This document shows positions 26,821-35,899 of a DNA stretch of 64,000 nucleotides, one piece after another; within the stretch, counting starts at the first letter, position 1, and each line of letters begins with the position of its first letter. A program made the position numbers and the translations under genes. Under the pieces are notes generated by a model. That model did not search any database. It saw only the letters and a program-made list of their open reading frames with translations, and had not been told where the DNA came from. The stretch is from Sulfurospirillum sp. SCADC (lineage in GTDB: Bacteria > Campylobacterota > Campylobacteria > Campylobacterales > Sulfurospirillaceae). The stretch covers positions 1 through 64,000 of the forward strand of contig NZ_JQGK01000014.1 in NCBI RefSeq assembly GCF_000743525.1. The letters are read 5' to 3'.

Positions 26821-28110
26821 TTAATCCTTATAGATATTAATAATTTTTTGAACAATCAAGGCGGTCTTATCAACAGAAGCAAGATCGCACTCTTCTCTTG
26901 GTGAATGCGGATAACGAATGGTGGGTCCTATCGAAACTGCTTCGATTTTTCGAGGCTGACGCGCGATTAACTCACCACACTCAAGTCCCGCATGAATCGC
27001 TTTAAACGGAGCATGCGCATAAATGCTCTGCATCGCCTCTTGAACACGAAGCGCAAAAGGTGTGACTTCGGGCTTCCATGCGCCATGCCAACCTTCTTGC
27101 GTTACGTCAAAGCCAAGCGCCTTGAAAAACGCCTCTGTCTCTGCTGCTAGTATAGCTAAATTTTCATCATCCATCGCACGTGCGGCACAATCCAACCTAA
27201 GCACACCTTCCTGATGGGAAATCACACCCAGATTAATGCTTATAGAGGGGATATCAAGGGTTCTATCCCACTCGCGTACTCCTTGTGCAAATGCCCCAAG
27301 TGCTCTCATAATTGCATTGGACTCTGCTATAAAATGCGTATAATTCCCTCGTTCTAAAGGTTTTACATGTAACCGTGAATCGTTTACATGTAAAGGTGTT
27401 TTAGACGCTACAATCGTGGTTGCACTCTTTGGAATGGCGTTGCGTCTCTCACCACCTTCGAGCGCGATCAAAACAACATCTTGACTTAAAAGTTCATACC
27501 CAAGTGCTTTAATGGCGGAGGGGATTTTTTTATCGATATCCACGCCCGAATGTCCGCCTAAAAAATCAAACGCATGAATTTCATACAGGTGCATAGACTC
27601 ACTCAACGGTTCAAAATGAAGGTTCAAAGAGGCAATAACATCCACGCCACCAGCGCACCCGATGTAAATTTCACCCTCTTCTTCGGCATCTAAATTGAGT
27701 AGCGATGAAGACTTTAAAGGCATTTCAAACTGCATCGCACCAATAAGTCCCACCTCTTCATCAACCGTAAAAAGGCATTCAAGATTTTCGTTATGTTCCA
27801 TCGCCCAAAACATGATCGCCATACCCATGCCATTATCAGCACCTAACGTAGAGTTTTTGGCTTTGATCAGTCCAGCTTCAATCACAATCTCAATCGGTTG
27901 GGTGTCGCCAATACAGACCATGTCGTAATGTGCTTGCAAACAGACTTTGGGAGCACCTTTTTGGCATAAAATATTGCCCACAGCGTCTTCATGCACTCTA
28001 AAAGCAAGAGCCTGTGCAAAGGTTTTAATTCTCTCTTTCATCTGTGTCGTATGATAACTACAGCGAGGAATGGCGGTAATTGCTCTAAAATGCTCTACTA
28101 TTTGCTCCAT
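26821..28110 (-). CDS. pepD: aminoacyl-histidine dipeptidase (Xaa-His), M20 family
   Basis: 429 residues from the ATG at 28110 (AAGGG upstream); a start at 28152 would add 14 unlikely residues. M20 metallopeptidase blocks are visible: LQAHYDMVC for the first metal ligands, STLGADNGMGMAIMFWAMEH for the bridging aspartate and LFTVDEEVGLIGAMQFE for the catalytic glutamates. A lid domain and HAGLECGELI (final histidine ligand) follow. It hydrolyses Xaa-His dipeptides such as carnosine. Two iterated palindromes only 21 bases apart encode LHVN and LHVK. Confidence 0.93.
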   Translation of the reverse strand: MEQIVEHFRAITAIPRCSYHTTQMKERIKTFAQALAFRVHEDAVGNILCQKGAPKVCLQAHYDMVCIGDTQPIEIVIEAGLIKAKNSTLGADNGMGMAIMFWAMEHNENLECLFTVDEEVGLIGAMQFEMPLKSSSLLNLDAEEEGEIYIGCAGGVDVIASLNLHFEPLSESMHLYEIHAFDFLGGHSGVDIDKKIPSAIKALGYELLSQDVVLIALEGGERRNAIPKSATTIVASKTPLHVNDSRLHVKPLERGNYTHFIAESNAIMRALGAFAQGVREWDRTLDIPSISINLGVISHQEGVLRLDCAARAMDDENLAILAAETEAFFKALGFDVTQEGWHGAWKPEVTPFALRVQEAMQSIYAHAPFKAIHAGLECGELIARQPRKIEAVSIGPTIRYPHSPREECDLASVDKTALIVQKIINIYKD

Positions 28111-28155
28111 CAAAACCCTTGAAAATTTAATAAATGAAATGCTATTATACAACCC

Positions 28156-28386
28156 ATGAAAACAATATTAATCCTTCTCACTGCACTTCTTTTACAAGGT
28201 TGTCTCTATTTTAACGATCGGGGCGTATCGGGTCGCTACTACAATGGCTGTAAAGAATACTACGACGGTATGGGCATCTACCACAAAGAGTGCGATGAAA
28301 ACTTGGTCGAATACAAAACCGTGACCGATGGCGTTTCAAAAGGGGTCGACAAGAGTGTTGAAGCCACCAAAAGCCTTTTTGAATAA
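28156..28386 (+). CDS. small lipoprotein
   Basis: 76 residues. A signal peptide ends in the lipobox LLQGC, so the mature protein of about 61 residues is lipid-anchored at Cys16. It is rich in tyrosine and lysine (GRYYNGCKEYYDGMGIYHKECDE), with two extra cysteines that could form a disulfide, and an amphipathic C-terminal helix. I do not recognise the family. It lies divergent from pepD and seven bases before cmoB, so it may share the cmoB transcript. Confidence 0.8.
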   Translation: MKTILILLTALLLQGCLYFNDRGVSGRYYNGCKEYYDGMGIYHKECDENLVEYKTVTDGVSKGVDKSVEATKSLFE

Positions 28387-28392
28387 GCCTGT

Positions 28393-29292
28393 ATGCCTTT
28401 AAATAACATTCGCCAAGAGCGACTAGCATGGCTAGACTGGAAAGATATTGCACCGATGAGAGAAGCCCTCGCTGCTCTTCCTCACATTGAAAACATCACC
28501 ACAACTTTAGGCAATAGCATTCACATCAATGCTTTACATGTAAAGCGTGAAGAGAAAGAAAAAATCCACGAGTGCGCCCTTGCGCTTCGTCCTTGGCGAA
28601 AGGGTCCTTTTGAGCTGTTTGATACCTTTATCGACACCGAATGGCAAAGCTTTATCAAGTACAATCTCTTAGAGCCTCATTTTAATCTGGAAGGCAAAAT
28701 CGTTGGAGACATCGGCTGCAACAACGGTTATTATCTCTTTCGTATGCTTTCACACAAACCTAAAAAATTGGTAGGGTTTGATCCTTCCGCATTGTATAAA
28801 ACGCAGTTTGATTTTATCAACCATTTTCTCAAAAGCGATATTGTCTATGAAATGCTAGGTGTTGAACATCTGCCTTTGTATGAACACCGGTTTGATACCC
28901 TCTTTTGTTTGGGCGTGCTCTATCACCGAAGCGACCCGATTCAAACCCTTAAAGCACTCTACCAAGGGCTCACTCCTGATGGAGAACTCATTTTAGATAC
29001 GTTTATGATCGATGGCGATACTCCTGTGGCACTTTGCCCCTCAAAAACCTACTCTAAAATTCCCAATGTCTATTTTGTGCCAACCATCCCAGCCCTTACC
29101 AACTGGTTGGAGCGTGCAAAATTTAGGGACATTGAACTCTTAGAGATCAAAAAAACAGATGCTTTGGAACAGCGTAAAACCGACTGGATTTACGGTGAAA
29201 GTTTAGAGCATTTTCTAGATCCAAATAACCCTGAACTTACGATTGAAGGGTTTCCAGCCCCTAAGCGTGTTTACATTAAAGCAAAACGCTAA
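28393..29292 (+). CDS. cmoB: tRNA U34 carboxymethyltransferase
   Basis: 299 residues. It transfers the carboxymethyl group from carboxy-SAM to 5-hydroxyuridine at tRNA position 34. Visible blocks are [26 protein letters not shown], the SAM motif [27 protein letters not shown] and [17 protein letters not shown]. Its partner cmoA, which makes carboxy-SAM, is also in the window on the minus strand at 48394, so the pathway is complete though split. One iterated palindrome, here a 16-bp perfect palindrome, is read as LHVK. Confidence 0.96.
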   Translation: MPLNNIRQERLAWLDWKDIAPMREALAALPHIENITTTLGNSIHINALHVKREEKEKIHECALALRPWRKGPFELFDTFIDTEWQSFIKYNLLEPHFNLEGKIVGDIGCNNGYYLFRMLSHKPKKLVGFDPSALYKTQFDFINHFLKSDIVYEMLGVEHLPLYEHRFDTLFCLGVLYHRSDPIQTLKALYQGLTPDGELILDTFMIDGDTPVALCPSKTYSKIPNVYFVPTIPALTNWLERAKFRDIELLEIKKTDALEQRKTDWIYGESLEHFLDPNNPELTIEGFPAPKRVYIKAKR

Positions 29293-29394
29293 ATCAGTCG
29301 ATTTGCTCATATCTAAAGAATAGATTTTGTGTACAGCTCCTTTTACAGGACGAACACGTGTGTCACGAATTAAATAGAAAAAACAAGGATGCTT

Positions 29395-29940
29395 ATGGCA
29401 AAGAATAACGCGGGATTAGTCAAAGAGATGATCGATAACACCACCAATTTTGAAGATGAATTAGAACTGTTGGATGATGCGTCCCTTGATTCTAGTAACT
29501 TTTTAAATGACGATCTTAAGACGCATCTCAAAATTAAAAGTACTCTCGTTGGCAATCTTGTAGCCATGGCAAAAAATACCTCAAAAGTTGTTTTACAAAC
29601 CACCCATGAGATGAGTGTTGATGAATTTGGGCTCATTCACAGTGGATTTCTCTTTGGTTCAGCAGAATATGCAGCTGTTGCGGCAGTAAATGAGCCCAAT
29701 GTCGTTATCATTGGCTGTCGCTCAAAGTTTTTTGCGCCTGCAAAAGTGGGTGATTTAATCACGTTTGAAGCCAGAGGGCGCTTTGAGGATGCCCGTAAAC
29801 GAGAGATCAAAGTGATTGGCATGATCAATGAGATCAAAGTGTTTGAAGGACTCTTTCAAGCTGTTTTACTTGAGAGACATATCCTTCAAACAAAAATTGA
29901 TGAGCTCCAAGCCAGTTTCAATCCTAAAGATTTAGCCTAA
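29395..29940 (+). CDS. hotdog-fold thioesterase-like protein
   Basis: 181 residues from the ATG at 29395, which has AAGG six bases upstream; the ATG at 29389 abuts the SD and is less likely. The C-terminal two thirds show a hotdog fold (HEMSVDEFGLIHSGFLFGSAEYAAVAAVN with the long central helix, then SKFFAPAKVGDLITFEARGRF), as in PaaI/FapR-type thioesterases. The N-terminal 45 residues are acidic and unassigned. There is no DNA-binding part, so it is not FapR. The substrate is unknown. Its 3' end overlaps the convergent MBL gene by nine bases. Confidence 0.75.
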   Translation: MAKNNAGLVKEMIDNTTNFEDELELLDDASLDSSNFLNDDLKTHLKIKSTLVGNLVAMAKNTSKVVLQTTHEMSVDEFGLIHSGFLFGSAEYAAVAAVNEPNVVIIGCRSKFFAPAKVGDLITFEARGRFEDARKREIKVIGMINEIKVFEGLFQAVLLERHILQTKIDELQASFNPKDLA

Positions 29941-30531
29941 AAAACTAAACCAATAGGGTACATTTTTTTGTTCTACTTTAAGCGTTGTTTTTTCTCCATG
30001 CCCTGGAAAAATCTCCCAATCCGCATCGATTTGTAGGAATTTTTCCAAACTTTGACGCATTTGTTCACTGCTGCTGTAAGGAAAATCATACCTACCAATC
30101 GAGTTTTTAAAGATAAAATCCCCACTAAACAGTGTATTGTCAATTAAGATAGCACTACAACCAGGTGTATGTCCTGGAAAATGCAAAAACTGCACCACAA
30201 TACCTTCTAGTTCAAAGCATTGATCCCCAACCACTTGGACATCGGCATAGCTTGGGGGTGTGCCTTGAATAAAAGGATCACTCTCTAACATAAAACAGTC
30301 TTCGATTGGGGCATACAGAGGAACATGAAGCGCTTTTACCAGTGCTGCATTGCTCCACACATGGTCAAAATGACCGTGCGTATTTAAAATGGCAATAGGA
30401 TGCGATACCTGGGCTAACACCCATTCTGCCGCTTCCATTCCAGGGTCAATAATAATCTCTTTGCCGTCTATTGTAACGATGTAACAATTGGTTCCATAAG
30501 CGCCACACGCTCTACTTTTGATCTGCATCAT
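29932..30531 (-). CDS. MBL-fold metallo-hydrolase (glyoxalase II-like)
   Basis: 199 residues. Metallo-beta-lactamase fold with the metal motif LNTHGHFDHVWSNAAL, the third ligand region HFPGHTPGCSAILID, the bridging aspartate in FSGDFIFKNSIGRYDFPY and the last histidine in FPGHGEKTTL. The HxHxDH motif and short length fit the YcbL/GloB-like subgroup that acts on thioesters such as lactoylglutathione or related thiols. It is convergent with the hotdog gene. The exact substrate is not known. Confidence 0.9.
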   Translation of the reverse strand: MMQIKSRACGAYGTNCYIVTIDGKEIIIDPGMEAAEWVLAQVSHPIAILNTHGHFDHVWSNAALVKALHVPLYAPIEDCFMLESDPFIQGTPPSYADVQVVGDQCFELEGIVVQFLHFPGHTPGCSAILIDNTLFSGDFIFKNSIGRYDFPYSSSEQMRQSLEKFLQIDADWEIFPGHGEKTTLKVEQKNVPYWFSFLG

Positions 30532-30620
30532 TCACTTCTTTTGATTGTTTTTTTTATTTTAACACAACTCATCTAATTTTGCTTTGGAAGCTTAAAAGAT
30601 TGCATTAATTTTAAGTTTAG

Positions 30621-30626
30621 TATAAT
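30621..30626 (+). promoter_or_regulatory. -10 box of the nadE-kdsB operon
   Basis: TATAAT with a TTTAG extension just upstream, 33 bases before the nadE ATG and AAGG at 30651-30654 as ribosome site. It probably drives nadE through kdsB. Confidence 0.6.
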
Positions 30627-30659
30627 TGGAATGTTGCTCAAATTGCTTATAAGGTTACC

Positions 30660-31430
30660 ATGATGAACACATACCAATCCATTGAAAAATTTTTAATTCA
30701 ATTCCTTCAAGATGAGGTGCAAAAAGCTGGTTTTTCCAAAGTGGTTTTGGGTATCAGCGGCGGCGTAGATTCGGCTGTTGTTGCTATTCTTGCCCATAAA
30801 GCTTTTAACGATAATCTACTAGGCATTATGCTGCCTGCTTCGACGTCAAGTCGTGCAAGTTTAGAGCATGCGAGCGAACTTTGCGAAAAATTTGGTATTA
30901 AAGTTGAGAAAATTCCAGTTGGGCCACTTGTCGATACCTACTTTCACGATAAAAAAGATGCTTCAAAACTTCGCATTGGTAATTTCAGTGCACGCATGCG
31001 TATGGCAGTTTTATACGATATTTCAGCACGTGAAAATGCGCTGGTGCTAGGAACTGGCAATAAAAGTGAAATTTTGCTTGGATACGGCACTATTTTTGGC
31101 GATCTTGCTTGTGCGATCAATCCTATTGGCGAACTCTACAAAACCGAAATCTTTGAATTTGCACGCTATCTTGGTGTGCCCGATTCTATTCTCACGAAAG
31201 CACCTTCTGCTGATCTTTGGGAAGACCAAAGTGATGAGGGCGAGTTTGGATTTAGTTATGCACAGATTGATAAAGTGCTCTACGCACACATTGAAGAGGG
31301 CAAAGACAAAGAAGCCCTCCTTGCTTCTGGGTATGAAAAAGAGCTTGTGGAAATGGCACTAGAGCGCATTGCAAGCAATCTTTTTAAAAGAAAACTTCCA
31401 ACCATTGCTGATTTGTCAGCGGTAAAATAA
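30660..31430 (+). CDS. nadE: NAD+ synthetase (ammonia-dependent)
   Basis: 256 residues. It amidates deamido-NAD with ATP. The PP-loop ATP motif is VLGISGGVDSAVVAILAHKA, and LGTGNKSEILLGYGTIFGDLACAINPIGELYKT is the substrate region. There is no glutaminase domain, so ammonia is the nitrogen source. It is first of a plus-strand run nadE-(DegT)-lpxK-argB-thrC-kdsB. As I recall, C. jejuni has nadE-lpxK-thrC-kdsB at the equivalent place, so the DegT-like gene and argB are extra here. Confidence 0.97.
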   Translation: MMNTYQSIEKFLIQFLQDEVQKAGFSKVVLGISGGVDSAVVAILAHKAFNDNLLGIMLPASTSSRASLEHASELCEKFGIKVEKIPVGPLVDTYFHDKKDASKLRIGNFSARMRMAVLYDISARENALVLGTGNKSEILLGYGTIFGDLACAINPIGELYKTEIFEFARYLGVPDSILTKAPSADLWEDQSDEGEFGFSYAQIDKVLYAHIEEGKDKEALLASGYEKELVEMALERIASNLFKRKLPTIADLSAVK

Positions 31431-31439
31431 AGGATAACT

Positions 31440-32573
31440 ATGAGAGAAATACCGTTTTATAAACCATTTATCGACCAAAGAGAAAAGACACTTATCAATG
31501 AAGTTTTAGATTTAGAAAAAGCGAACAAAGTTGAAACCCTTGAAAAAGAGTTTATAAAATACACAGGATGCGGTGATGCTATCTCTACTGTAAACGGAAC
31601 AGCGGCAATGCACCTTGCAATGTGCGCTCTAGACCTCAAACGTGGTGATAAAATCATCTGTTCTGTCAATGCGTTCCCTTCTGTGGCAGAGGTTGTGCGA
31701 CATTTTGATGCGGAGCCTATCTTTGTAGACATTGACAAAGATGATTTTAACATCGATGTTGACCTATTAGAAGGTGTTTTGAAAAACAATAAAGCCAAAA
31801 AACTCAAAGGGGCATTTATCAGCCACATTGCAGGTCAACCTGCGGACATGGCGCGTATTTATGAGTTGGCGAAAATCTACGACATTAAAATTATCGAAGA
31901 TGCGACAGCTGCCCTTGGTGCTACGTACAATGGTAAAAAAATTGGCTCCTTGGAAGCAGACATCACCGTTTTTCGTTTCAATCCCCAATCCAATAACTCT
32001 GTTTCCAGTGCAGGGATAATGACCACTAAAGATCCCGAGCTTTCAGAGCGCGCAAGATTGCTTCGTAACCACGCACTCGTTGGCGAGGGTTGGGATAAAT
32101 TTGGTAACCTAGGCTATGTGTACGATGTGGTTGATATTGGTCTTAAATACGACCTTAATGAACTCAATGCAGCGTATGCCATTGGACAATTAGAAAAAAA
32201 TGAGAGCTTTATTGAACGTCGAATGGAAATTGCAGACATTTATAACCGAGAACTTGCTTCATGTCCTCATGTCAGCACTCCGATTAAAAAACGCGATCAT
32301 GTCTATGCACAGTACATTATCAAAATTGACAAAAACCGAGACAACTTTGCAAAAGAGCTTAAAGAGCGTGGTATTTACACAGGGCTTCACTACATTCCAT
32401 TGCATCTTTTAAGCTACTACAAACACAAATACACCTTACGCGTCAACGATTTTCCAAAAGCGCTGAGCAATTACCAACAAATTTTATCACTTCCTATCTA
32501 CTCAAGTCTCAGTGATAAAGATGTCCTTCACATTTGTGAACAGATCAAAGAGATTGCTAAAAACCGTGTTTAA
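31440..32573 (+). CDS. DegT/DnrJ/EryC1/StrS-family protein lacking the PLP lysine
   Basis: 377 residues with the DegT sugar-aminotransferase fold: YTGCGDAISTVNGTAAMHLA, FVDIDKDDFNIDVDLLEG, IIEDATAALGATYNGKKIGS and LLRNHALVGEGW. The PLP-contacting aspartate (Asp154) is present. In active aminotransferases of this family the segment reads like FSFHxxKNxTTGEGG; here it is FRFNPQSNNSVSSAGIMTT, with Ser184 where the Schiff-base lysine should be. It may therefore be a non-aminotransferase, as with the PLP-fold dehydratase ColD (His instead of Lys) or a cofactor-free regulator such as RbmB-like members. The place between nadE and lpxK suggests envelope sugar work, but this is inference. Confidence 0.82.
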   Translation: MREIPFYKPFIDQREKTLINEVLDLEKANKVETLEKEFIKYTGCGDAISTVNGTAAMHLAMCALDLKRGDKIICSVNAFPSVAEVVRHFDAEPIFVDIDKDDFNIDVDLLEGVLKNNKAKKLKGAFISHIAGQPADMARIYELAKIYDIKIIEDATAALGATYNGKKIGSLEADITVFRFNPQSNNSVSSAGIMTTKDPELSERARLLRNHALVGEGWDKFGNLGYVYDVVDIGLKYDLNELNAAYAIGQLEKNESFIERRMEIADIYNRELASCPHVSTPIKKRDHVYAQYIIKIDKNRDNFAKELKERGIYTGLHYIPLHLLSYYKHKYTLRVNDFPKALSNYQQILSLPIYSSLSDKDVLHICEQIKEIAKNRV

Positions 32574-33504
32574 CCGCTCACGTTTTGTTCTCTGGGTAGA
32601 AGCCTATCTTTTCTACCCAACTTCTTTGTTTCAACGACTCATCTCCTACCTTTTGCTGCCGCTTAGCGCCCTATATTGTGCCATTGTTCTAAGCAAACGC
32701 TTCTTTTCTCGTAAACAAAAACTCTTTTTCACACTCCCCATTGTCAGTATTGGGAATCTTACCGTTGGCGGCAATGGCAAAACACCCTTTTGCATCGCCT
32801 TAGCCAAAGAACACTCCAATATTGCCATCATCCTTCGAGGCTATGGACGAAAATCGCACGGGCTTATTGTGGTCTCCGATAACGGTCAAATTATGTGCGA
32901 TGCAATGGCAAGTGGGGATGAAGCGATGCTGTACGCCAAATCTTTGCCAGAAGCTACGGTGATAGTCAGCGAAGATCGTGTCGAAGCGATTCGCTTTGCC
33001 AAAAAACGAGGCGCAAGAATCATCTTTTTAGACGATGGTTTTTCCAAAAGCTATATCTCAAAAATCGACATCCTGCTCAAACCAAATCCGGAACCACGTA
33101 ATAGCTTTTGCCTCCCCAGTGGACCGTACCGTGAACCAAAATTTCTTTACACATACGCCGATCTGATCGTCTCAGAAGGCAATGATTTTGTGCGCCACGT
33201 GGAAGTCTTAAACCCAAGCCCACGTATGCTGTTGGTCACGGCTATCTCTAAACCCAGTCGTTTAGATGTTTACCTTCCAGAGAATGTTATTGGAAAAATT
33301 ACGTTTGAAGACCATTACATGTACACTGAAAAAGAGCTTGAAAATCTTCTGTTAGAACACAATGCCACAACCATTTTAACCACCCAAAAAGATGCGGTCA
33401 AAATGTCAACGTTCGATATTCCACTCTCCATTCTCAAACTTGAAATCGAAATCTTCCCCGAAACACTCGCTAAAATCAACACACTTTTAGCTCCTAAACG
33501 CTAA
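32566..33504 (+). CDS. lpxK: tetraacyldisaccharide 4'-kinase
   Basis: 312 residues from GTG at 32566, overlapping the DegT-like gene by eight bases; starts at 32512 or 32521 are possible but would overlap it by over 50 bases and extend the usual N-terminus. It phosphorylates the lipid A disaccharide at the inner-membrane face. An N-terminal membrane-binding hydrophobic segment (LISYLLLPLSALYCAIVL) precedes the P-loop IGNLTVGGNGKTPF. Also seen are ILRGYGRKSHG, SGDEAMLYAKSLP, IIFLDDGF and TTQKDAVKM. Confidence 0.93.
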   Translation: MFNRSRFVLWVEAYLFYPTSLFQRLISYLLLPLSALYCAIVLSKRFFSRKQKLFFTLPIVSIGNLTVGGNGKTPFCIALAKEHSNIAIILRGYGRKSHGLIVVSDNGQIMCDAMASGDEAMLYAKSLPEATVIVSEDRVEAIRFAKKRGARIIFLDDGFSKSYISKIDILLKPNPEPRNSFCLPSGPYREPKFLYTYADLIVSEGNDFVRHVEVLNPSPRMLLVTAISKPSRLDVYLPENVIGKITFEDHYMYTEKELENLLLEHNATTILTTQKDAVKMSTFDIPLSILKLEIEIFPETLAKINTLLAPKR

Positions 33505-33537
33505 AATAAGGCTTTAACCTTTACGCAAGGATTTGCT

Positions 33538-34389
33538 GTGCAACATAAAATACACCAAGCACAAATCTTGATGGACGCATTGCCGTACATTAAACTTTTC
33601 AATAAAAAAACCATTGTGATCAAATACGGTGGCGCCGCACAAATTAACCCCGAACTCAAAGAGCAGTTTGCAAAAGACATTGTTCTACTCTATCTTGTGG
33701 GCATTAAACCAATCATCGTCCACGGTGGTGGCAAAAAGATCAATGCCCTCTTAGATAAACTCGAAGTAAAAAGTAACTTTGTGGATGGTCTTCGTGTGAC
33801 GGACGATCAAGTGATGGAAGTCGTTGAAATGGTGCTGAGTGGAAGCATCAACAAAGAGATCACCACACTTCTCAATCACCATGGTGCGAAAGCGATTGGG
33901 ATTACAGGAAAAGATGCCAATTTTATCCACGCAAAACCGATGGATAATGGCAAATACGGTCTTGTGGGCGACATTACCAAAATCGATAAAAAAGTACTCA
34001 AACACCTCATTCGTGAAAAATTTATCCCCGTTATTGCCCCTATTGCTGCAGGAGATGATGTGGATCATCCAGGCTATAACATCAATGCAGACCTCGCTGC
34101 GAGTAAAATCGCGGTGGCAATGAAAGCCAAAAAAATCATCTTTCTAACCGACACCCTAGGTGTGCTTGATAAAGAAGGCAATCTCATCTCAAGCCTCGAT
34201 AAAACAAAAATCAAAGCGCTAAAAAAAGATGGCACGATCAGCGGCGGCATGATCCCCAAACTAGACGCCTGCTTAGAAACGATTCGTGGTGGGGTTGAAT
34301 GCGCGCACATCATTGATGGAAGAGTGCAACACTCCATTTTACTAGAGCTTTTTACCAAAGATGGTATCGGCACGATCATTAAAGAATAA
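33538..34389 (+). CDS. argB: acetylglutamate kinase
   Basis: 283 residues from GTG at 33538 with AAGGA upstream. It phosphorylates N-acetylglutamate in arginine synthesis. Amino-acid-kinase blocks are seen: TIVIKYGGAAQINPELK, IIVHGGGKKINALL, NINADLAASKIAVAMKAKKIIFLTDTLGVLD and TISGGMIPKLDACLETIRGGVECAHIIDG. The N-terminal helix before the kinase core (HKIHQAQILMDALPYIKLF) is typical of arginine-sensitive, hexameric enzymes, so feedback inhibition by arginine is plausible. Confidence 0.97.
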   Translation: MQHKIHQAQILMDALPYIKLFNKKTIVIKYGGAAQINPELKEQFAKDIVLLYLVGIKPIIVHGGGKKINALLDKLEVKSNFVDGLRVTDDQVMEVVEMVLSGSINKEITTLLNHHGAKAIGITGKDANFIHAKPMDNGKYGLVGDITKIDKKVLKHLIREKFIPVIAPIAAGDDVDHPGYNINADLAASKIAVAMKAKKIIFLTDTLGVLDKEGNLISSLDKTKIKALKKDGTISGGMIPKLDACLETIRGGVECAHIIDGRVQHSILLELFTKDGIGTIIKE

Positions 34390-34402
34390 AGAAGGAAATT
34401 GT

Positions 34403-35899
34403 ATGTTTATAGAAACCAGAGGTAATGACGGGCAAAGACCTAATAAAGTTCCCTTTTCATTTGCTATTTTAAATCCAAGTGCCAGCTTTGGTGGACTCTA
34501 TGTTCCTGAGAACTTACCTAAAATTGATACCGTTTTTTTAGAAAAAGCTTCAAAAAAAAGCTACAAAGAGATCACGCTGGACATTTTAAGACTCTTTGAC
34601 ATCGACATTGAAGAAGAGGTGATGCAAGAAGCAGTGGCGTTGTATGACGCATTTGATGATGCTAGTGAGCCTACGCCGTTATCGCAAATTGAAGAAGACC
34701 TTTTTGTAAACGAGCTCTATCATGGTCCAACGCGCGCCTTTAAAGATATGGCGCTGCAACCTTTTGGTTACATTCTCTCCCATCTTGCCCAAAAGCTGAA
34801 TGAGAAGTACCTCATTTTAGCGGCAACCAGTGGCGATACAGGTCCTGCTACACTTGATACCTTTGCCAATAAACCCAATATCAACGTCGTCTGTCTCTAT
34901 CCTGATGGCGGAACCAGCGATGTACAACGCCTTCAAATGACAACCCAAAAAAGCCCCAACCTAAAAATCATCGGCATTCATGGGAACTTTGATGACGCTC
35001 AAAATGCACTCAAAAGCCTGCTCGCCTCTTCTAGCTTTAAAGAGGCACTCCATGCGAAAAATATCAAACTGAGTGCTGCCAATTCGGTCAATTTTGGACG
35101 CATTATTTTCCAAATTATCTACCATATTTACGCCTATGTTGCGTTACTTAAACAGGATAAAGTCGAACTGGGGAAACCTTTTTACACGATCATTCCAAGT
35201 GGTAATTTTGGAAATGCTTTGGGAGCGTATTATGCGAAAAAGATGGGGTTACCGATTGAGAAAATTCTAATCGCTTCTAACATCAACAATATCCTCACCG
35301 ATCTTATCACGACAGGTGTATACGATCTTCGCAACCGAAGTCTGCTTCAAACAATCTCTCCTGCGATGGACATCTTGATCTCATCGAATGTTGAGCGTGT
35401 TTTGTTTGATAAATTTGGAGCCGTTCGTACCAAAGAGCTGATGGACGACCTTAAAGAGAAGAAGATTTATACACTCAGTAAAGAAGAACTTGCGCACTTA
35501 CAAGAAGATTTTGAAGCCGTTTACTCCGATGATAGCTTTGGCAAAGCGCAAATCAAGCATTACGCCGATCAAGGCTACATCATGGATCCACACACCGCAA
35601 CATGCCTCAAAGCCTACAAAGAGCTCAAAACCAAACCACTTCCTTGTGTACTGTGCTCTACCGCAGAATGGACGAAATTTGCCCCAACCATGTTCAATGC
35701 CATCCAACAAAATAGTATCAAATACAGCGATAAAGAGGCACTTGAAGGCATTAGCACATCCTTACATGTAAAGATTCCAAAGTGCATCAGCGCTTTGTTT
35801 AACGAGTCTGTCATGCACGATAAAATCGTTCAAAAAGAAGGCATTGAAGCGGAGATTTTTGATTTTTTGAACCTTACATGTAAAAAGGAATGCCAGTGA
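34403..35899 (+). CDS. thrC: threonine synthase
   Basis: 498 residues from ATG 34403 (AAGAAGGA upstream); the extended start at 34361 lies within argB. A PLP enzyme that converts phosphohomoserine to threonine. The PLP lysine is in HGPTRAFKDMALQPFGYIL and the phosphate loop in AATSGDTGPATLDTFA. SAANSVNFGRIIFQIIYHIYAY and IPSGNFGNALGAYYAK are also standard. The N-terminal FIETRGNDGQRPNKVPFSFAI fits the long bacterial type. Two iterated palindromes (LHVK, LTCK) lie in the last 50 residues. The stop overlaps the kdsB GTG start (GTGA). Confidence 0.96.
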   Translation: MFIETRGNDGQRPNKVPFSFAILNPSASFGGLYVPENLPKIDTVFLEKASKKSYKEITLDILRLFDIDIEEEVMQEAVALYDAFDDASEPTPLSQIEEDLFVNELYHGPTRAFKDMALQPFGYILSHLAQKLNEKYLILAATSGDTGPATLDTFANKPNINVVCLYPDGGTSDVQRLQMTTQKSPNLKIIGIHGNFDDAQNALKSLLASSSFKEALHAKNIKLSAANSVNFGRIIFQIIYHIYAYVALLKQDKVELGKPFYTIIPSGNFGNALGAYYAKKMGLPIEKILIASNINNILTDLITTGVYDLRNRSLLQTISPAMDILISSNVERVLFDKFGAVRTKELMDDLKEKKIYTLSKEELAHLQEDFEAVYSDDSFGKAQIKHYADQGYIMDPHTATCLKAYKELKTKPLPCVLCSTAEWTKFAPTMFNAIQQNSIKYSDKEALEGISTSLHVKIPKCISALFNESVMHDKIVQKEGIEAEIFDFLNLTCKKECQ

